Positions 1-10,966 of a stretch of 64,000 nucleotides of DNA are shown one piece after another (position 1 is the stretch's first letter; every line of letters begins with the position of its first letter). Location of the stretch: assembly GCF_036227485.1 (NCBI RefSeq), contig NZ_CP109479.1, positions 8,494,001 to 8,558,000 of the forward strand. Direction: 5' to 3'. The DNA comes from Streptomyces sp. NBC_01451 (GTDB lineage Bacteria > Actinomycetota > Actinomycetes > Streptomycetales > Streptomycetaceae). The notes under the pieces are model-generated. The model saw only the letters and a list, made by a program, of their open reading frames with translations. It was not told where the DNA came from and made no database searches. The translations under genes were made by a program, and so were the position numbers.

Positions 1-1287
1 CACGACCGGTACCGCCGGATCGGCGCCCAGCACGGCGCCCCGCGGATAGCGGTAGCCGAGGGCCACGTTGAGGATTCCGCCCTTTCTGCCGCCGGGGGCG
101 CCAGGGCCTCCCGGGCCGCCGGCTCCCGGAGCGGGTGTGTACCCGGGGTGGCTGTGCTCGACCGACCGTGCGGAGGCCCGGGCGCTCGTCGCCTCCGCGA
201 CCGGCCTGCGCTCCATGTCGTACGACCCCAGCAGGCCGGGACCCGCCCAGCCGCCGAGCACGGCGGCCAGCTTCCAGGCGAGGTTGTGGGCGTCCTGGAT
301 ACCGGTGTTGGAGCCGAACGCCCCGGTGGGGGACATCTCGTGGGCCGAGTCGCCGGCGAGGAAGACCCTGCGGTCCGCGTACCGTTCGGCGACCCTCTCG
401 GCGGCGTGCCAGGCGGCCCTGCCGGTGATCTCCACGTCCAGATCCGGTACGCCGACGGCCCGCCGGATGTGTTCCCGGCACCGCTCGTCGGTGAACTCCT
501 CGATCGTCTCGCCCTGTTCGGGGTGCCACGGTGCGTGGAACACCCAGCGCTCCCGGTTGTCGACCGGCAGCAGGGCGCCGTCGGCGTCCGGGCTGGTCAG
601 GTAGCAGACGATGAAGCGCCGGTCGCCGACGACGTCCGCGAGGCCGCGGGAGGTGAAGGTGATGCTCACGTTGTGGAACAGGTCGCCGGGGCCGTTCTGC
701 CCGATGCCGAGCTGCTCGCGGACGGGGCTGCGCGGACCGTCCGCCGCGACGAGGTAGTCCGCCCGGATGGTGGTGTGCTCACCGGTCTCACGGCTCTTGA
801 CCCGCGCGGTCACGCCCTCGGGGTCCTGCTCGAACGACATCATCTCGGTCGAGAACCGCAGATCCCCGCCGAGTGCCCGCGCGCTCTCCAACAGGACGGG
901 TTCCAGGTCGTTCTGGCTGCACAGGCACCACCCGCTGGGGCTGAACCGGGCGAGCCCGCCGCCGGGGTCGATCTCCTTGAACAGCCACTCGCCCATGTCG
1001 CCCACCAGGCTCGGCGTCTGCAGGATTCCGTGGTTGTCCGCCAGGACCGACGCCGCTTCCTCGATGCGCCGCTCCACCCCGGCCACCCGGAACAACTCCA
1101 TGGTGCGCACGTTGTTCCCGCGCCCGCGCGGATGGATCGAGGTGCCCGAGTGACGCTCCACGAGCGTGTGGGGCACCCCGAGGCGTCCGAGGAACAGGGA
1201 GGTGGACAGCCCCACCAGGGAGCCGCCGACGATCAGGACGGGTGTGTGGTGGCCGACTCCGCCGTCGGCCTCTTCCGCGCGGTTCAT
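1..1287 (-). CDS. FAD-dependent aromatic polyketide hydroxylase, WhiE ORFVIII-like (3' end outside window)
   Basis: A flavin monooxygenase of the PHBH-like family, which would hydroxylate the polyaromatic product of the adjacent polyketide synthase using FAD and NAD(P)H. The frame is open from ATG 1287 to the left edge (429 codons seen). The N-terminus has the dinucleotide-binding glycines VLIVGGSLVGLS (about residues 16-27) and an arginine-rich RHSGTSIHPRGR stretch. The later GADP segment is the typical FAD-contacting region. A GGAGG lies 6-7 bases before the start. It is divergent from the ORFI-VII operon, as known for whiE of S. coelicolor, where the ORFVIII promoter depends on sigma-F. 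The truncation is only the window edge. Confidence 0.88.
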   Translation of the reverse strand, partial: MNRAEEADGGVGHHTPVLIVGGSLVGLSTSLFLGRLGVPHTLVERHSGTSIHPRGRGNNVRTMELFRVAGVERRIEEAASVLADNHGILQTPSLVGDMGEWLFKEIDPGGGLARFSPSGWCLCSQNDLEPVLLESARALGGDLRFSTEMMSFEQDPEGVTARVKSRETGEHTTIRADYLVAADGPRSPVREQLGIGQNGPGDLFHNVSITFTSRGLADVVGDRRFIVCYLTSPDADGALLPVDNRERWVFHAPWHPEQGETIEEFTDERCREHIRRAVGVPDLDVEITGRAAWHAAERVAERYADRRVFLAGDSAHEMSPTGAFGSNTGIQDAHNLAWKLAAVLGGWAGPGLLGSYDMERRPVAEATSARASARSVEHSHPGYTPAPGAGGPGGPGAPGGRKGGILNVALGYRYPRGAVLGADPAVPVV

Positions 1288-1592
1288 TGAATGCCTCCAG
1301 TGTCTGCCGGTCGTGGCCGGGACGCGGGTCAGCGAGGGGATGCCCCTGCACAGTGCCTCCCCGGGAACCGTTCCGCCCGCCGGAGGCACCCGGATGGCGC
1401 ACGGTTCACTCGCCCGACCCCGCGGGAGTCGCGCACATCGCGACTCGCGTCAACGATCGGCTCATGGCGGCCCCGGCATTTCGGACACGGCGGTCGCTCC
1501 CCGCCTTCCACAACGGATTTCCGCAACGGACTTCCACGACGGACTTCCAGGACGAAGGCGAACTTCAACGACGAAGAGGAGAGGTGCGCCGG
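1288..1592. promoter_or_regulatory. Divergent promoter region of the spore-pigment cluster
   Basis: This 305-base gap separates the divergent hydroxylase and ORFI operon and must carry both promoters. It contains an 8-bp inverted repeat, GAGTCGCG-cacat-CGCGACTC (1426-1446), and three tandem 13-base units of the form (A/G)ACGGAyTTCCNN (1512-1550) just upstream of the ORFI start. In S. coelicolor the main whiE promoter needs late whi regulators and the ORFVIII promoter needs sigma-F. No convincing sigma-F box could be assigned here by eye. Confidence 0.6.
1512..1550. repeat. Three tandem 13-bp repeats upstream of whiE ORFI
   Basis: Units start at 1512, 1525 and 1538 and read aacggatttccgc, aacggacttccac and gacggacttccag. 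They end 42 bases before the ORFI start, so they lie in its leader or promoter. They could be an activator array or a neutral slippage product. Confidence 0.6.
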
Positions 1593-2717
1593 ATGACCAT
1601 CTCGGGACGCATATCGCAGTCGGCGTTCGACGGCTCCAGGCTGCGGGTGATCCTGCTGCTCGACCTGTACGAAGGAGCCCAGCAGCAGTTCCTGGACGCG
1701 TACGAACACATGCGCAACCAGGTTGCGTCCGTGCCCGGTCACCTCAGTGACCAGCTCTGCCAGTCGATCGAGAACCCCTCGCAGTGGCTCATCACCAGCG
1801 AGTGGGAGAGCGCCCCGCCCTTCCTCGCCTGGGTGAACAGCGAGGAGCACGTCGAGACCGTACGGCCGATGCACAGCTGCGTCCGGGACACCCGGTCGAT
1901 GCGCTACAGCATCCTCCGGGAGACCACCCCCAACGCCCCGCTCCCTCCCGTTTCGGCGACAGCGGGCACGCAGGTGGCGGCCCGCGTGGGCGACGGGGTC
2001 GCGCGCCACGCCCTCACCTTCACCGTCAAGCCCGGCTCCGAGTCGAAGGTCGCCGAGATCCTGGCCGGCTACACGTCGCCCGAGGCCCAGGTCGACGACA
2101 CCACCCGGCTGCGCCGTACCTCCCTCTTCATGCACGGCAACCGCGTCGTACGGGCCGTGGAGGTCGAGGGCGATCTCCTCGCCGCACTGCGTCACGTCGC
2201 CCGCCAGCCCGAGGTGCGGGCGGTCGAGGAGGCCATCAACCCCTACCTGGAGCAGGACCGGGACCTCAGCGACCCCGACTCCGCGCGGGTCTTCTTCACC
2301 CGGGCTGCGCTCCCGGCCGTCCACCACGTGGTCTCCGGCAGGGAGGCCCCCGCCGGGCTGCGGCGGCACGCGCTGTACTACCCGGCGAAGGAAGGCCGCG
2401 GCATGGACCTGGCGCGGCTGCTCGCCCACCAGGACGAGGCCGCGGCGGACGACCCGGCCGGCCCGGTGTACGGAAGCACCGTCTTCCAGCGTGATGACAT
2501 CGTTGTCAGGCTCGTCGACGTCACCGGTGAGCTCGACGCCGACCCGATGTCCTCCCTCGGCCTCAAGGGGCCTGGGAAGGCAGCGGAGTTGGAACTTCTT
2601 CTGGACGGCGCCGCGATCGGTGTCGAGGGCTCCCTGGAGACGGACCGCAACCTCAACCGCCTCCTCTCGCACGCCGACATGATGCCCGTCACCGACCGCA
2701 GCTCGGCGCCTGCCTGA
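1593..2717 (+). CDS. WhiE ORFI-like SchA/CurD-type polyketide protein
   Basis: First gene of the pigment operon, 374 aa. It resembles the WhiE ORFI/SchA/CurD family; its exact step is not established, but family members occur in spore-pigment clusters and affect pigment processing. Residues of about 10-110 look like a ferredoxin-like antibiotic-biosynthesis-monooxygenase (ABM) fold, and a second similar half follows from about 145. ATG 1593 is chosen because a purine-rich ribosome site (gaagaggagagg, 1572-1583) lies just upstream; longer in-frame extensions lack one. It is followed after 86 bases by the cupin gene. Confidence 0.85.
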   Translation: MTISGRISQSAFDGSRLRVILLLDLYEGAQQQFLDAYEHMRNQVASVPGHLSDQLCQSIENPSQWLITSEWESAPPFLAWVNSEEHVETVRPMHSCVRDTRSMRYSILRETTPNAPLPPVSATAGTQVAARVGDGVARHALTFTVKPGSESKVAEILAGYTSPEAQVDDTTRLRRTSLFMHGNRVVRAVEVEGDLLAALRHVARQPEVRAVEEAINPYLEQDRDLSDPDSARVFFTRAALPAVHHVVSGREAPAGLRRHALYYPAKEGRGMDLARLLAHQDEAAADDPAGPVYGSTVFQRDDIVVRLVDVTGELDADPMSSLGLKGPGKAAELELLLDGAAIGVEGSLETDRNLNRLLSHADMMPVTDRSSAPA

Positions 2718-2803
2718 CGGATCACCGTGGTGCTCACCGCGCCGCACCCACTCCGCCCCGCCCCGCCCGGACGACGTCCCTGCCCCACCCGGAGGTCTCA
2801 ACC

Positions 2804-3286
2804 ATGAACAAGCAGCACCCACGCATCGTGGACCTGAGCGAGACAGAACCCAACCGCAGACGCGGCGGTGACCTGCGCGCCATGCTCACGCCCGCCACGG
2901 TGGGTTCCACCAGCGGCTTCATGGGCCTGGCGATCGTCCAGCCCGGCGAGCGCATCGGCGAGCACTACCACCCGTACTCCGAGGAGTTCGTCTACGTCGT
3001 CTCAGGCGCACTCGAAGTGGACCTGGACGGCGAGACGCACGCCCTCAGGCCCGATCAGGGCCTCCTGATCCCGATCGACGTGCGCCACCGCTTCCGCAAC
3101 GTCGGTGACGTGGAGGCCCGCATGGTCTTCCACCTGGGCCCGCTCGCCCCGCGCCCGAGCCTCGGGCACGTCGACACGGAGGTGACCGAGACCGCCGTAC
3201 CCGGCACGGAGTTCGCCGTCGGCGGGCCGGACCGGCTCGCTCCGGACCACGGACAGCGGTCCGAGCGGAGCGGGGCCATACGGTGA
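2804..3286 (+). CDS. WhiE ORFII-like cupin protein
   Basis: A 160-aa single-domain cupin. The metal-binding cupin motif 1 is visible as [17 protein letters not shown] (about residues 50-66), and motif 2 sits in the segment [15 protein letters not shown] (about 91-105). Cupins at this place in type II PKS clusters are thought to act as accessory oxygenases or cyclase helpers. Ribosome site CCGGAGG precedes ATG 2804. Its stop overlaps the ketosynthase GTG by four bases (GTGA), so the two are translationally coupled. Confidence 0.88.
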   Translation: MNKQHPRIVDLSETEPNRRRGGDLRAMLTPATVGSTSGFMGLAIVQPGERIGEHYHPYSEEFVYVVSGALEVDLDGETHALRPDQGLLIPIDVRHRFRNVGDVEARMVFHLGPLAPRPSLGHVDTEVTETAVPGTEFAVGGPDRLAPDHGQRSERSGAIR

Positions 3287-4547
3287 CCCGGCGGGTGGCT
3301 GTCACCGGTATCGGTGTGGTCGCTCCGGGCGGCACCGGGGCCACGGCGTTCTGGGACCTCCTCGCCGGCGGCCGTACCGCGACCCGGGGCATCACGCTGT
3401 TCGATCCGGCGGGCCTGCGTTCGCGCATCGCCGCCGAATGCGACTTCGACCCGTTCGCGCACGGACTGGACCCGGAGCTGAGCCAACACGCCGACCGCTA
3501 CATCCAGTTCGCCATGGTCGCCGCCGCCGAGGCCGTCGGTGACTCCGGCCTCGACACCGGCGCGCAGGACCCGTGGCGCGTCGCGGTCTCCCTGGGCAGC
3601 GCCGTCGGCGGCACCACCCGCCTCGAACACGACTACGTCAAGGTCAGCGAGGGCGGGCAGCGCTGGGACGTGGACCACCGCGCAGCCGACCCGCAACTGC
3701 ACCGGGCGTTCTCGCCGAGCACCCTCGCCTCGGTCGTCGCCGAACAGTTCGGCGCCCAGGGCCCGGTGCAGACCGTCTCCACCGGCTGCACCTCCGGGAT
3801 CGACGCGGTCGGCTACGCCTTCCACACCATCGAGGAGGGCCGGGCCGACATCTGCATCGCCGGCGCGGCGGACTCGCCGATCTCGCCGATCACCATGGCC
3901 TGCTTCGACGCCATCAAGGCGACGTCGGACAACAACGACGACCCCGAACACGCCTCCAAGCCCTTCGACGCCCGCCGCAACGGCTTCGTGATGGGCGAGG
4001 GCGCGGCGGTGCTCGTCCTGGAGGAGTACGAGCACGCCCGGGCCCGCGGCGCCCACATCTACTGCGAGGTCGGCGGCTACGCCACCTTCGGCAACGCCTA
4101 CCACATGACCGGTCTGACCAGCGAGGGACTGGAGATGGCCCGGGCGATCGACTCCACGCTCGACCAGGCCCGCCTCGACCCCACGCTGATCGACTACGTC
4201 AACGCGCACGGCTCGGGCACCAAACAGAACGACCGGCACGAGACCGCCGCCGTGAAGCGGTCCCTGGGCGCACACGCCTACGACACACCCATGAGCTCCA
4301 TCAAATCCATGGTGGGCCACTCACTCGGCGCGATCGGCGCGATCGAGATCGTCGCGTGCGTCCTGGCGCTGAAGCACCAGGTCGTACCGCCGACGGCGAA
4401 CTACGAGACACCCGACCCCGAGTGCGACCTGGACTACGTGCCGCGCACGGCGCGCCAGCACAGGCTCAGGAACGTGCTCTCCGTCGGCAGCGGATTCGGC
4501 GGCTTCCAGTCGGCCGTGCTGCTGACCGGGCCGGGCGGGAGGACCCG

Positions 4548-4551
<4 letters not shown>
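3283..4551 (+). CDS. Ketosynthase alpha subunit of spore-pigment type II PKS (WhiE ORFIII-like)
   Basis: A 422-aa KS-alpha that condenses malonyl-ACP units with its CLF partner in the cytosol. The catalytic triad is intact: Cys169 in [11 protein letters not shown], His309 in [11 protein letters not shown] and His346 in SMVGHSLGA. Length and order match minimal type II PKS enzymes. It starts at GTG 3283, overlapping the cupin stop, and its TGA overlaps the CLF ATG (ATGA), giving fixed KS:CLF stoichiometry by coupling. Confidence 0.96.
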
Positions 4552-6597
<2,046 letters not shown>

Positions 6598-6622
6598 GCC
6601 ACCGGCCCAGGAAGGACATCCG

Positions 6623-6958
6623 ATGCACCACGCCCTGATCGTCGCCCGCATGGCACCCGAGTCGGCGCCGGCGATCGCCGACCTGTTCGCCGCCTCCGAC
6701 AGCGGTGAACTCCCGCACCTCGTCGGTGTCACCCGCCGCAGTCTCTTCCAGTACGGCGACGTGTACCTGCACTTCATCGAAGCCGACCAGGACCCGGCGC
6801 CCGCCATCGCGAAGGTGGCCGGCCACCCCGAGTTCCGGAGCGTCAGCGACAAGCTGTCGGCGTACGTCTCCGCGTACGACCCGCTGACGTGGCGCAGCCC
6901 CAAGGACGCCATGGCGCGCTGCTTCTACCAGTGGGAGCGGGACGCCTCCGGCTCCTGA
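6623..6958 (+). CDS. Polyketide cyclase, TcmI-type (WhiE ORFVII-like)
   Basis: A 111-aa ferredoxin-like cyclase of the TcmI family, expected to close later rings of the pigment backbone. Family features are the N-terminal HHALIVARM strand, the GVTRRSLFQYGDVYLHFIE segment and the C-terminal DAMARCFYQWE. AGGAAGGA lies seven bases before ATG 6623. It is the last gene of the operon; a strong terminator begins six bases after the stop. Confidence 0.92.
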   Translation: MHHALIVARMAPESAPAIADLFAASDSGELPHLVGVTRRSLFQYGDVYLHFIEADQDPAPAIAKVAGHPEFRSVSDKLSAYVSAYDPLTWRSPKDAMARCFYQWERDASGS

Positions 6959-6963
6959 GCACC

Positions 6964-7014
6964 GAACCCCCGAGGCCGGTACCGCGACGTTCGCGGTACC
7001 GGCCTCGGGGGTTC
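6964..7014. terminator. Perfect 23-bp hairpin, bidirectional terminator
   Basis: Arms 6964-6986 and 6992-7014 are perfectly complementary around a five-base loop (acgtt). It sits between the convergent pigment operon and the O-methyltransferase gene, so it probably stops transcription from both sides. Confidence 0.9.
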
Positions 7015-7029
7015 GACTGTGATGCGGGG

Positions 7030-8097
7030 TCAGTTGGGGACGGTGCACTCGAACGCGTGCAGATACGCGTTGACCGGGCGGATCTCGCCGATGACCAGGC
7101 CCGCGTCCGTGAGCCGGTCGACCATGCTCTGCCGGGTGTGCTTCGCGCCGCCGACGTTGAGGAGCAGCAGCAGGTCCATGGCCGTCGTGAACTTCATCGA
7201 CGGTGTGTCGTCCACGAGGTTCTCGATCACGACGACCCGCGCACCGGGGCGCGCCGCCTTCCTGACGTTCGCCAGCGCCCTGCGGGTGCTCTCGTCGTCC
7301 CACTCCAGGATGTTCTTGATGATGTACACGTCCGCGGACACGGGGATGTCCTCCCGGCAGTCCCCGGCCACGATGCTCACCCGCGCGGCCAGTGAACCTC
7401 CGTCGCACAGCCGCGGATCGGCGTTCTCCACCACTCCGGGCAGGTCGAGCAGCGTGCCGTGCATCCGGGGGTGCTTCTCCAGCAGGCTCGCCACGACCCG
7501 GCCCTGGCCGCCGCCGATGTCCGCGACCGAGGACACCCCGGTCAGGTCCAGCAGGTTCGCGACGTCCCGAGCGGACTGCTCGCTGGATGTCGTCATGGCC
7601 CGGTTGAACACGTACGCCGACTCGGGGGCCTCCTCGTTGAGGTACGAGAAGAACTCCCTGTCGTACATGTCCTCGAAGACGTTGCGGCCGGAGCGCACCG
7701 CCTCGTCCAGTTGAGGCCAGACGCTCCACGTCCACGGCTCGGTGCACCACAGCGCGATGTACCGCAGGCTGTGCGGATCGTCCTCGCGCAGCAGCCGGGA
7801 CATCTCCGTGTGGACGAAGGTGCCGTCGGGGCGTTCCGCGAAGACGCCCTGGCAGGACAGCGCGCGCAGCAGCCGCCTGAGGGTGTGGGGCTGGGTCTTC
7901 ACCGCCGCCGCCAGGTCTTCCACGGTCGTGGGCGTGTCGTCGTTCAGGGCGTCCGCGACGCCCAGCCGGGCGGCGGCGCGTACGGCGGCGGCGCAGGCCG
8001 CCCCGAACACGAGCTCCCTCAGCCGCATCGGAGCCTGCGGTGCCGATGGAGCCGGGGGAGCCGTGGCGGTGGGGGGAGCCGGGTCGACGGTCGTCAT
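7030..8097 (-). CDS. SAM-dependent O-methyltransferase (plant/PKS O-MT family)
   Basis: A 355-aa class I O-methyltransferase, probably modifying an aromatic hydroxyl. An N-terminal winged-helix dimerisation domain (about 30-110) contains FGAACAAAVRAAARLGVADAL. The SAM site is VADIGGGQGRV, followed by an acidic end of strand 2 and the catalytic-His region late in the protein. ATG 8097 has GAGGAA upstream; the frame continues further but with no start or homology. Its position behind the pigment operon suggests that it methylates the pigment, an inference since S. coelicolor whiE has no such gene as far as I recall. Confidence 0.88.
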   Translation of the reverse strand: MTTVDPAPPTATAPPAPSAPQAPMRLRELVFGAACAAAVRAAARLGVADALNDDTPTTVEDLAAAVKTQPHTLRRLLRALSCQGVFAERPDGTFVHTEMSRLLREDDPHSLRYIALWCTEPWTWSVWPQLDEAVRSGRNVFEDMYDREFFSYLNEEAPESAYVFNRAMTTSSEQSARDVANLLDLTGVSSVADIGGGQGRVVASLLEKHPRMHGTLLDLPGVVENADPRLCDGGSLAARVSIVAGDCREDIPVSADVYIIKNILEWDDESTRRALANVRKAARPGARVVVIENLVDDTPSMKFTTAMDLLLLLNVGGAKHTRQSMVDRLTDAGLVIGEIRPVNAYLHAFECTVPN

Positions 8098-8168
8098 GTG
8101 TTTCCTCGCCTCTGTGGTTGTGCCGTGTGGGGGAGTGGGGCGGGTGCGGTGGCTGGTGCGTCGGACGG

Positions 8169-9263
8169 TCAGCACAGTCCCGCGGGTTCGGAGACCCCGC
8201 AGGTGTTGCCGCGGAAGGTGTTGTTCCTGCCGGTGTCCCGGTCGGCGAGATCGGCCGTGCTGTTGCGCAGCACCACGTTGTCGCGGATCTCGTTGCTCTC
8301 GTTGGGGGCGCCCACGAAGCTCTTGAACAGCACGATGCCGCCCGACAGCGGGGAGGCGCCCACGTTGTCCTCGACCCTGTTCTTCGTCACCAGCGTCTTC
8401 TCGGTGCCGGTGAGGACGATGCCCGAGCCCTGCAGGAAGGGCAGCCGGGGGGTCTTCGGACACAGCTTGTTGTTGGCGTGGATGTGGTTGCGGCGTACGG
8501 TCATCGCCCCGGCGCGGGGTGTGCCCTCGTCGCCGACGACGAACACCGCGGCGCAGTTGCCGGTCGCCTCGTTGCGTTCGACGGTCAGGTTCCGCAGCCG
8601 CCGCACGGTGACGCCGATGCGGTTGCCGGCCAGCCGGTTGTGGCTGATCACGGTGCCCTTGGAGTCCTGGGCCCCGTCCTCGCGGTCGACGGTGTTGGCG
8701 ACGAAGAGTCCGGCGTCGCCGTTGCGCTCGGCGGTGTTGCGGGTGAACACACCGCGTACGGACCTCTCCTGGGCGATGCCCCACTGACCGTTCTTCTCGG
8801 AGATCACGTCCTGGACCTTCAGCCGGTCGGTCCACGACGCCCACAGGCCGTTCTTGGCGAAGCCCCGGATCGTCAGCGAGCGCAGGGTGACGCGCTTGAC
8901 GGGACTGCTCCTGGTGCCGTTCACACAGATGCCGTTGCCCGCGGCGGCACAGGTGCCGTCGGCGCCGGCGACAGCAGTGGCGGCCGGGCCGGGGACGATC
9001 ACGGCGGGCCCGGCGAGGGAGCCCCGCAGCGTCAGGTCCGAGACCGTGATGCGGACGCTCTCGTGGTAGGTGCCGGGGGAGAGGACAACGGTGTCCCCCG
9101 GCCGGGCGGCGTCCACCGCCTGCTGGATCGATTCGCCGGGCTGTACCCGGTGTATGCGGAGCACCTGATGCGCCGTACGGTGGTCCGCCGGCGCGGCGGC
9201 ACCCAGCCCCGACGCCACGACAGCCGCGGTGCATACGAGGTGGGTGATCTGTCGTCTGGTCAT
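8169..9263 (-). CDS. Secreted right-handed beta-helix (pectate-lyase-like) protein
   Basis: A 364-aa exported protein. A signal peptide (about 1-25, ending near GLGAAA) is followed by QPGESIQQAVDAARPGDTVVLSPGTYHE, the usual entry of parallel beta-helix proteins. After it come many short N-rich rungs with NRL, NRI and RNE turns (PbH1/NosD-like repeats). No catalytic site of a known polysaccharide lyase is apparent, so the substrate is unknown. It may be a wall or sheath carbohydrate-acting or purely structural protein. It is upstream of the O-methyltransferase and downstream of the sortase, all on one strand. Confidence 0.82.
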   Translation of the reverse strand: MTRRQITHLVCTAAVVASGLGAAAPADHRTAHQVLRIHRVQPGESIQQAVDAARPGDTVVLSPGTYHESVRITVSDLTLRGSLAGPAVIVPGPAATAVAGADGTCAAAGNGICVNGTRSSPVKRVTLRSLTIRGFAKNGLWASWTDRLKVQDVISEKNGQWGIAQERSVRGVFTRNTAERNGDAGLFVANTVDREDGAQDSKGTVISHNRLAGNRIGVTVRRLRNLTVERNEATGNCAAVFVVGDEGTPRAGAMTVRRNHIHANNKLCPKTPRLPFLQGSGIVLTGTEKTLVTKNRVEDNVGASPLSGGIVLFKSFVGAPNESNEIRDNVVLRNSTADLADRDTGRNNTFRGNTCGVSEPAGLC

Positions 9264-9339
9264 ATGCCGAAGCTAGGAGCGGGTGTTCCGGCTCGCCACC
9301 GCTGATCCCCCAGGTGGGCCCCCGCCGGACGCCGGCGGG

Positions 9340-10023
9340 TCAGACGAGGTGCGCGAAGACCACCAGGTTGTCCGTGTAGTCCCGCGCCGAGTGGTCGTAG
9401 TCACCGGCGCAGGTGATGAGCCGGACCTGGGCCTGCGGGGTGTCGGCGTACACGCGCTCGTCGGGGAAGTCGTCCTTCGCGAACGTCTCGACACTGTCGA
9501 CGACGAAGACGGCCGTGCGTCGGTCGGACCGGTTGACGGAGAAACGGTCCCCCTTCTTCAGCTCGCTGAGCCCCGCGAAGACGGCGGGGGCGGTCGCCGT
9601 GTCGACGTGCCCGGCGATGATCGCGGTACCCGCCTCTCCCGGGGACACGCCGTCCGCCTGCCAGCCGACCAGGTTCACGTCGTCGGCGGGCGGGGGTTCG
9701 AGCTGCCCCGAGTCGCCGATGGCGAGGCCGACGAAGGGGGCGTCCACGTCGATGGCCGGGATGAGCAGGCGCGTCGGCCGGGCCCGCGGCAGCCGCTTCC
9801 CGGCCTGCGGCACGGCCGAGGACTTCGGCGCTGCCGACGAGGACGGGGCATGGGCCGCGGCGGCGCGCGGCGCGCGGGCGTCTCCGGTCGACTCGTCGTT
9901 CCCGGAGAAGAGGAAGAGCGCCGGGATCAGGAGAACGACGGTCCACGCGATCAGACGTACGAAAAGGCGCCGCCGGGGCGACACCGATGGGGACTCGACA
10001 GGGGAAGGCAACCGGGTTGCCAT
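9340..10023 (-). CDS. Class F sortase
   Basis: A 227-aa membrane-anchored cysteine transpeptidase. A single N-terminal membrane helix (about 21-40: FVRLIAWTVVLLIPALFLF) precedes a Ser/Ala/Pro linker and the sortase barrel. Catalytic residues are His139 (IIAGHVDT), Cys205 (RLITCAGDYD) and Arg214 (HSARDY). ATG 10023 has GAGGTGG just upstream; a GTG 15 bases further out overlaps that site and is less likely. The surface protein directly upstream is its natural candidate substrate. Confidence 0.92.
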   Translation of the reverse strand: MATRLPSPVESPSVSPRRRLFVRLIAWTVVLLIPALFLFSGNDESTGDARAPRAAAAHAPSSSAAPKSSAVPQAGKRLPRARPTRLLIPAIDVDAPFVGLAIGDSGQLEPPPADDVNLVGWQADGVSPGEAGTAIIAGHVDTATAPAVFAGLSELKKGDRFSVNRSDRRTAVFVVDSVETFAKDDFPDERVYADTPQAQVRLITCAGDYDHSARDYTDNLVVFAHLV

Positions 10024-10165
10024 CGGAAACCACCTCACTGGAACACGGGCACAGCGCGTAGCGGGACTGGGAGGGGCCGGGAGGGACGTGAACCGGCCGG
10101 GCCGCCGCAGTGCGCACAGGCGGATGTGCGCACGCGACGGCCCCGGCTGCTATGTCAGGCATCGG

Positions 10166-10660
10166 TCAGGACGCCCCGTCGGCCGCGTTCCTACGACGCA
10201 TCGCGAACGCGCCGGCGCCGACGACCGCCAGGGCCGCCAGCCCACCGGCCGTGACACTCGGGGCCGCGAGTGCGCCACCGCCGGTGTGCATGCCACCGCT
10301 GGGCTTCTCGTGCTTGGAGCCCCAGTCGCCCTTGCTGCTCTCGTCGGCGCTGTCGTCCTTGCTCCAGTCGCCCTTCTTGCCCTCGTCCGTGCTGTCGTCC
10401 TTGCTCCAGTCGCCCTTCTTGCCCTCGTCCGAGCTGTCGCCCTTGCTCCAGTCGCCCTCGTTCACCGCGGTGAGCGCACCGCCACCCGTGTGCATCCCGC
10501 CGTTCGGCTTGTCGTGCTTGCTGTCCTTGTCGTGCTCCTTGCTGTAGGAAGAGTCACCGTTGTCCCAGTCGCCGCCGTCGGCGGCGAAGGCGCCGGGCGC
10601 GGCGATCGCGAGAGCGGCCGTGGCCGTCGCGGTAGCGAGGAGCAGGCGGGCAGAGCGCAT
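10166..10660 (-). CDS. Small repetitive surface protein, probable sortase F partner
   Basis: A 164-aa exported protein. The signal peptide ends near APGAFA (about residue 26). The mature part is Gly/Asp/Ser/Lys-rich, with three 14-residue KKGDWSKDDSTDEG-type units. The motif KP(N/S)GGMHTGGGAL occurs twice, once internally and once just before a C-terminal membrane helix (SVTAGGLAALAVVGAGAFA) and a basic tail MRRRN. That tripartite tail resembles a sorting signal but has no LPXTG. A GAAGGA site precedes ATG 10660. It lies 142 bases upstream of the sortase gene. Confidence 0.8.
   Translation of the reverse strand: MRSARLLLATATATAALAIAAPGAFAADGGDWDNGDSSYSKEHDKDSKHDKPNGGMHTGGGALTAVNEGDWSKGDSSDEGKKGDWSKDDSTDEGKKGDWSKDDSADESSKGDWGSKHEKPSGGMHTGGGALAAPSVTAGGLAALAVVGAGAFAMRRRNAADGAS
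10320..10460 (-). repeat. 42-bp tandem repeats coding for KGDWSK units
   Basis: Three full 42-base units start at 10320, 10362 and 10404, with a partial fourth at 10446. Units two and three differ at only a few positions, so the array is recent and could vary in copy number between strains, changing the length of the surface protein stalk. Confidence 0.8.
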
Positions 10661-10966
10661 GGTCGAAGTCCTTCCGCCGCGGCTGGGGCGCTGACGCGAT
10701 GTCAGCTGACGAGACCCGGCCCCGACGTGATCCACCGTCAGCCAGACCGGCCCGCCCCACCACTCGAACCACCCGCCCGACTGACCCGCACGGCGGAACC
10801 GGGAGCGGACGGCCGACCGCTACCGGCGCGAACAACAAAGCTCTGACCAGGTATTTAATCGGCTGACCGGCAGTCACTTCCCGGCCCGCGCCACGCCGTA
10901 CGCACAACCCGATCGGCGGCGACACGACTGCACGCATCGCCCGCATGTCGTGTCAGTCCTGTCGTG
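10661..10966. promoter_or_regulatory. Intergenic region upstream of surface protein gene
   Basis: About 306 bases between the surface protein start and the end of the ABC permease gene. It should hold the promoter of the surface-protein/sortase set. An AT-rich island (GTATTTAATC, around 10851-10860) stands out in this GC-rich DNA. A 14-bp tandem duplication (tgtcgtgtcagtc units at 10946 and 10960) runs into the permease stop codon. No gene was recognised here. Confidence 0.5.

Noticed and set aside
148..1290. Plus-strand frame opposite the hydroxylase
   Set aside because: The minus strand shows a coherent FAD monooxygenase with a ribosome site; the plus frame has no motif or start context.
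1288..1450. Possible sigma-F promoter before the hydroxylase gene
   Set aside because: A GGGTGC preceded by GTGAA at roughly the right spacing was seen, but it deviates too far from the consensus to assign by eye.
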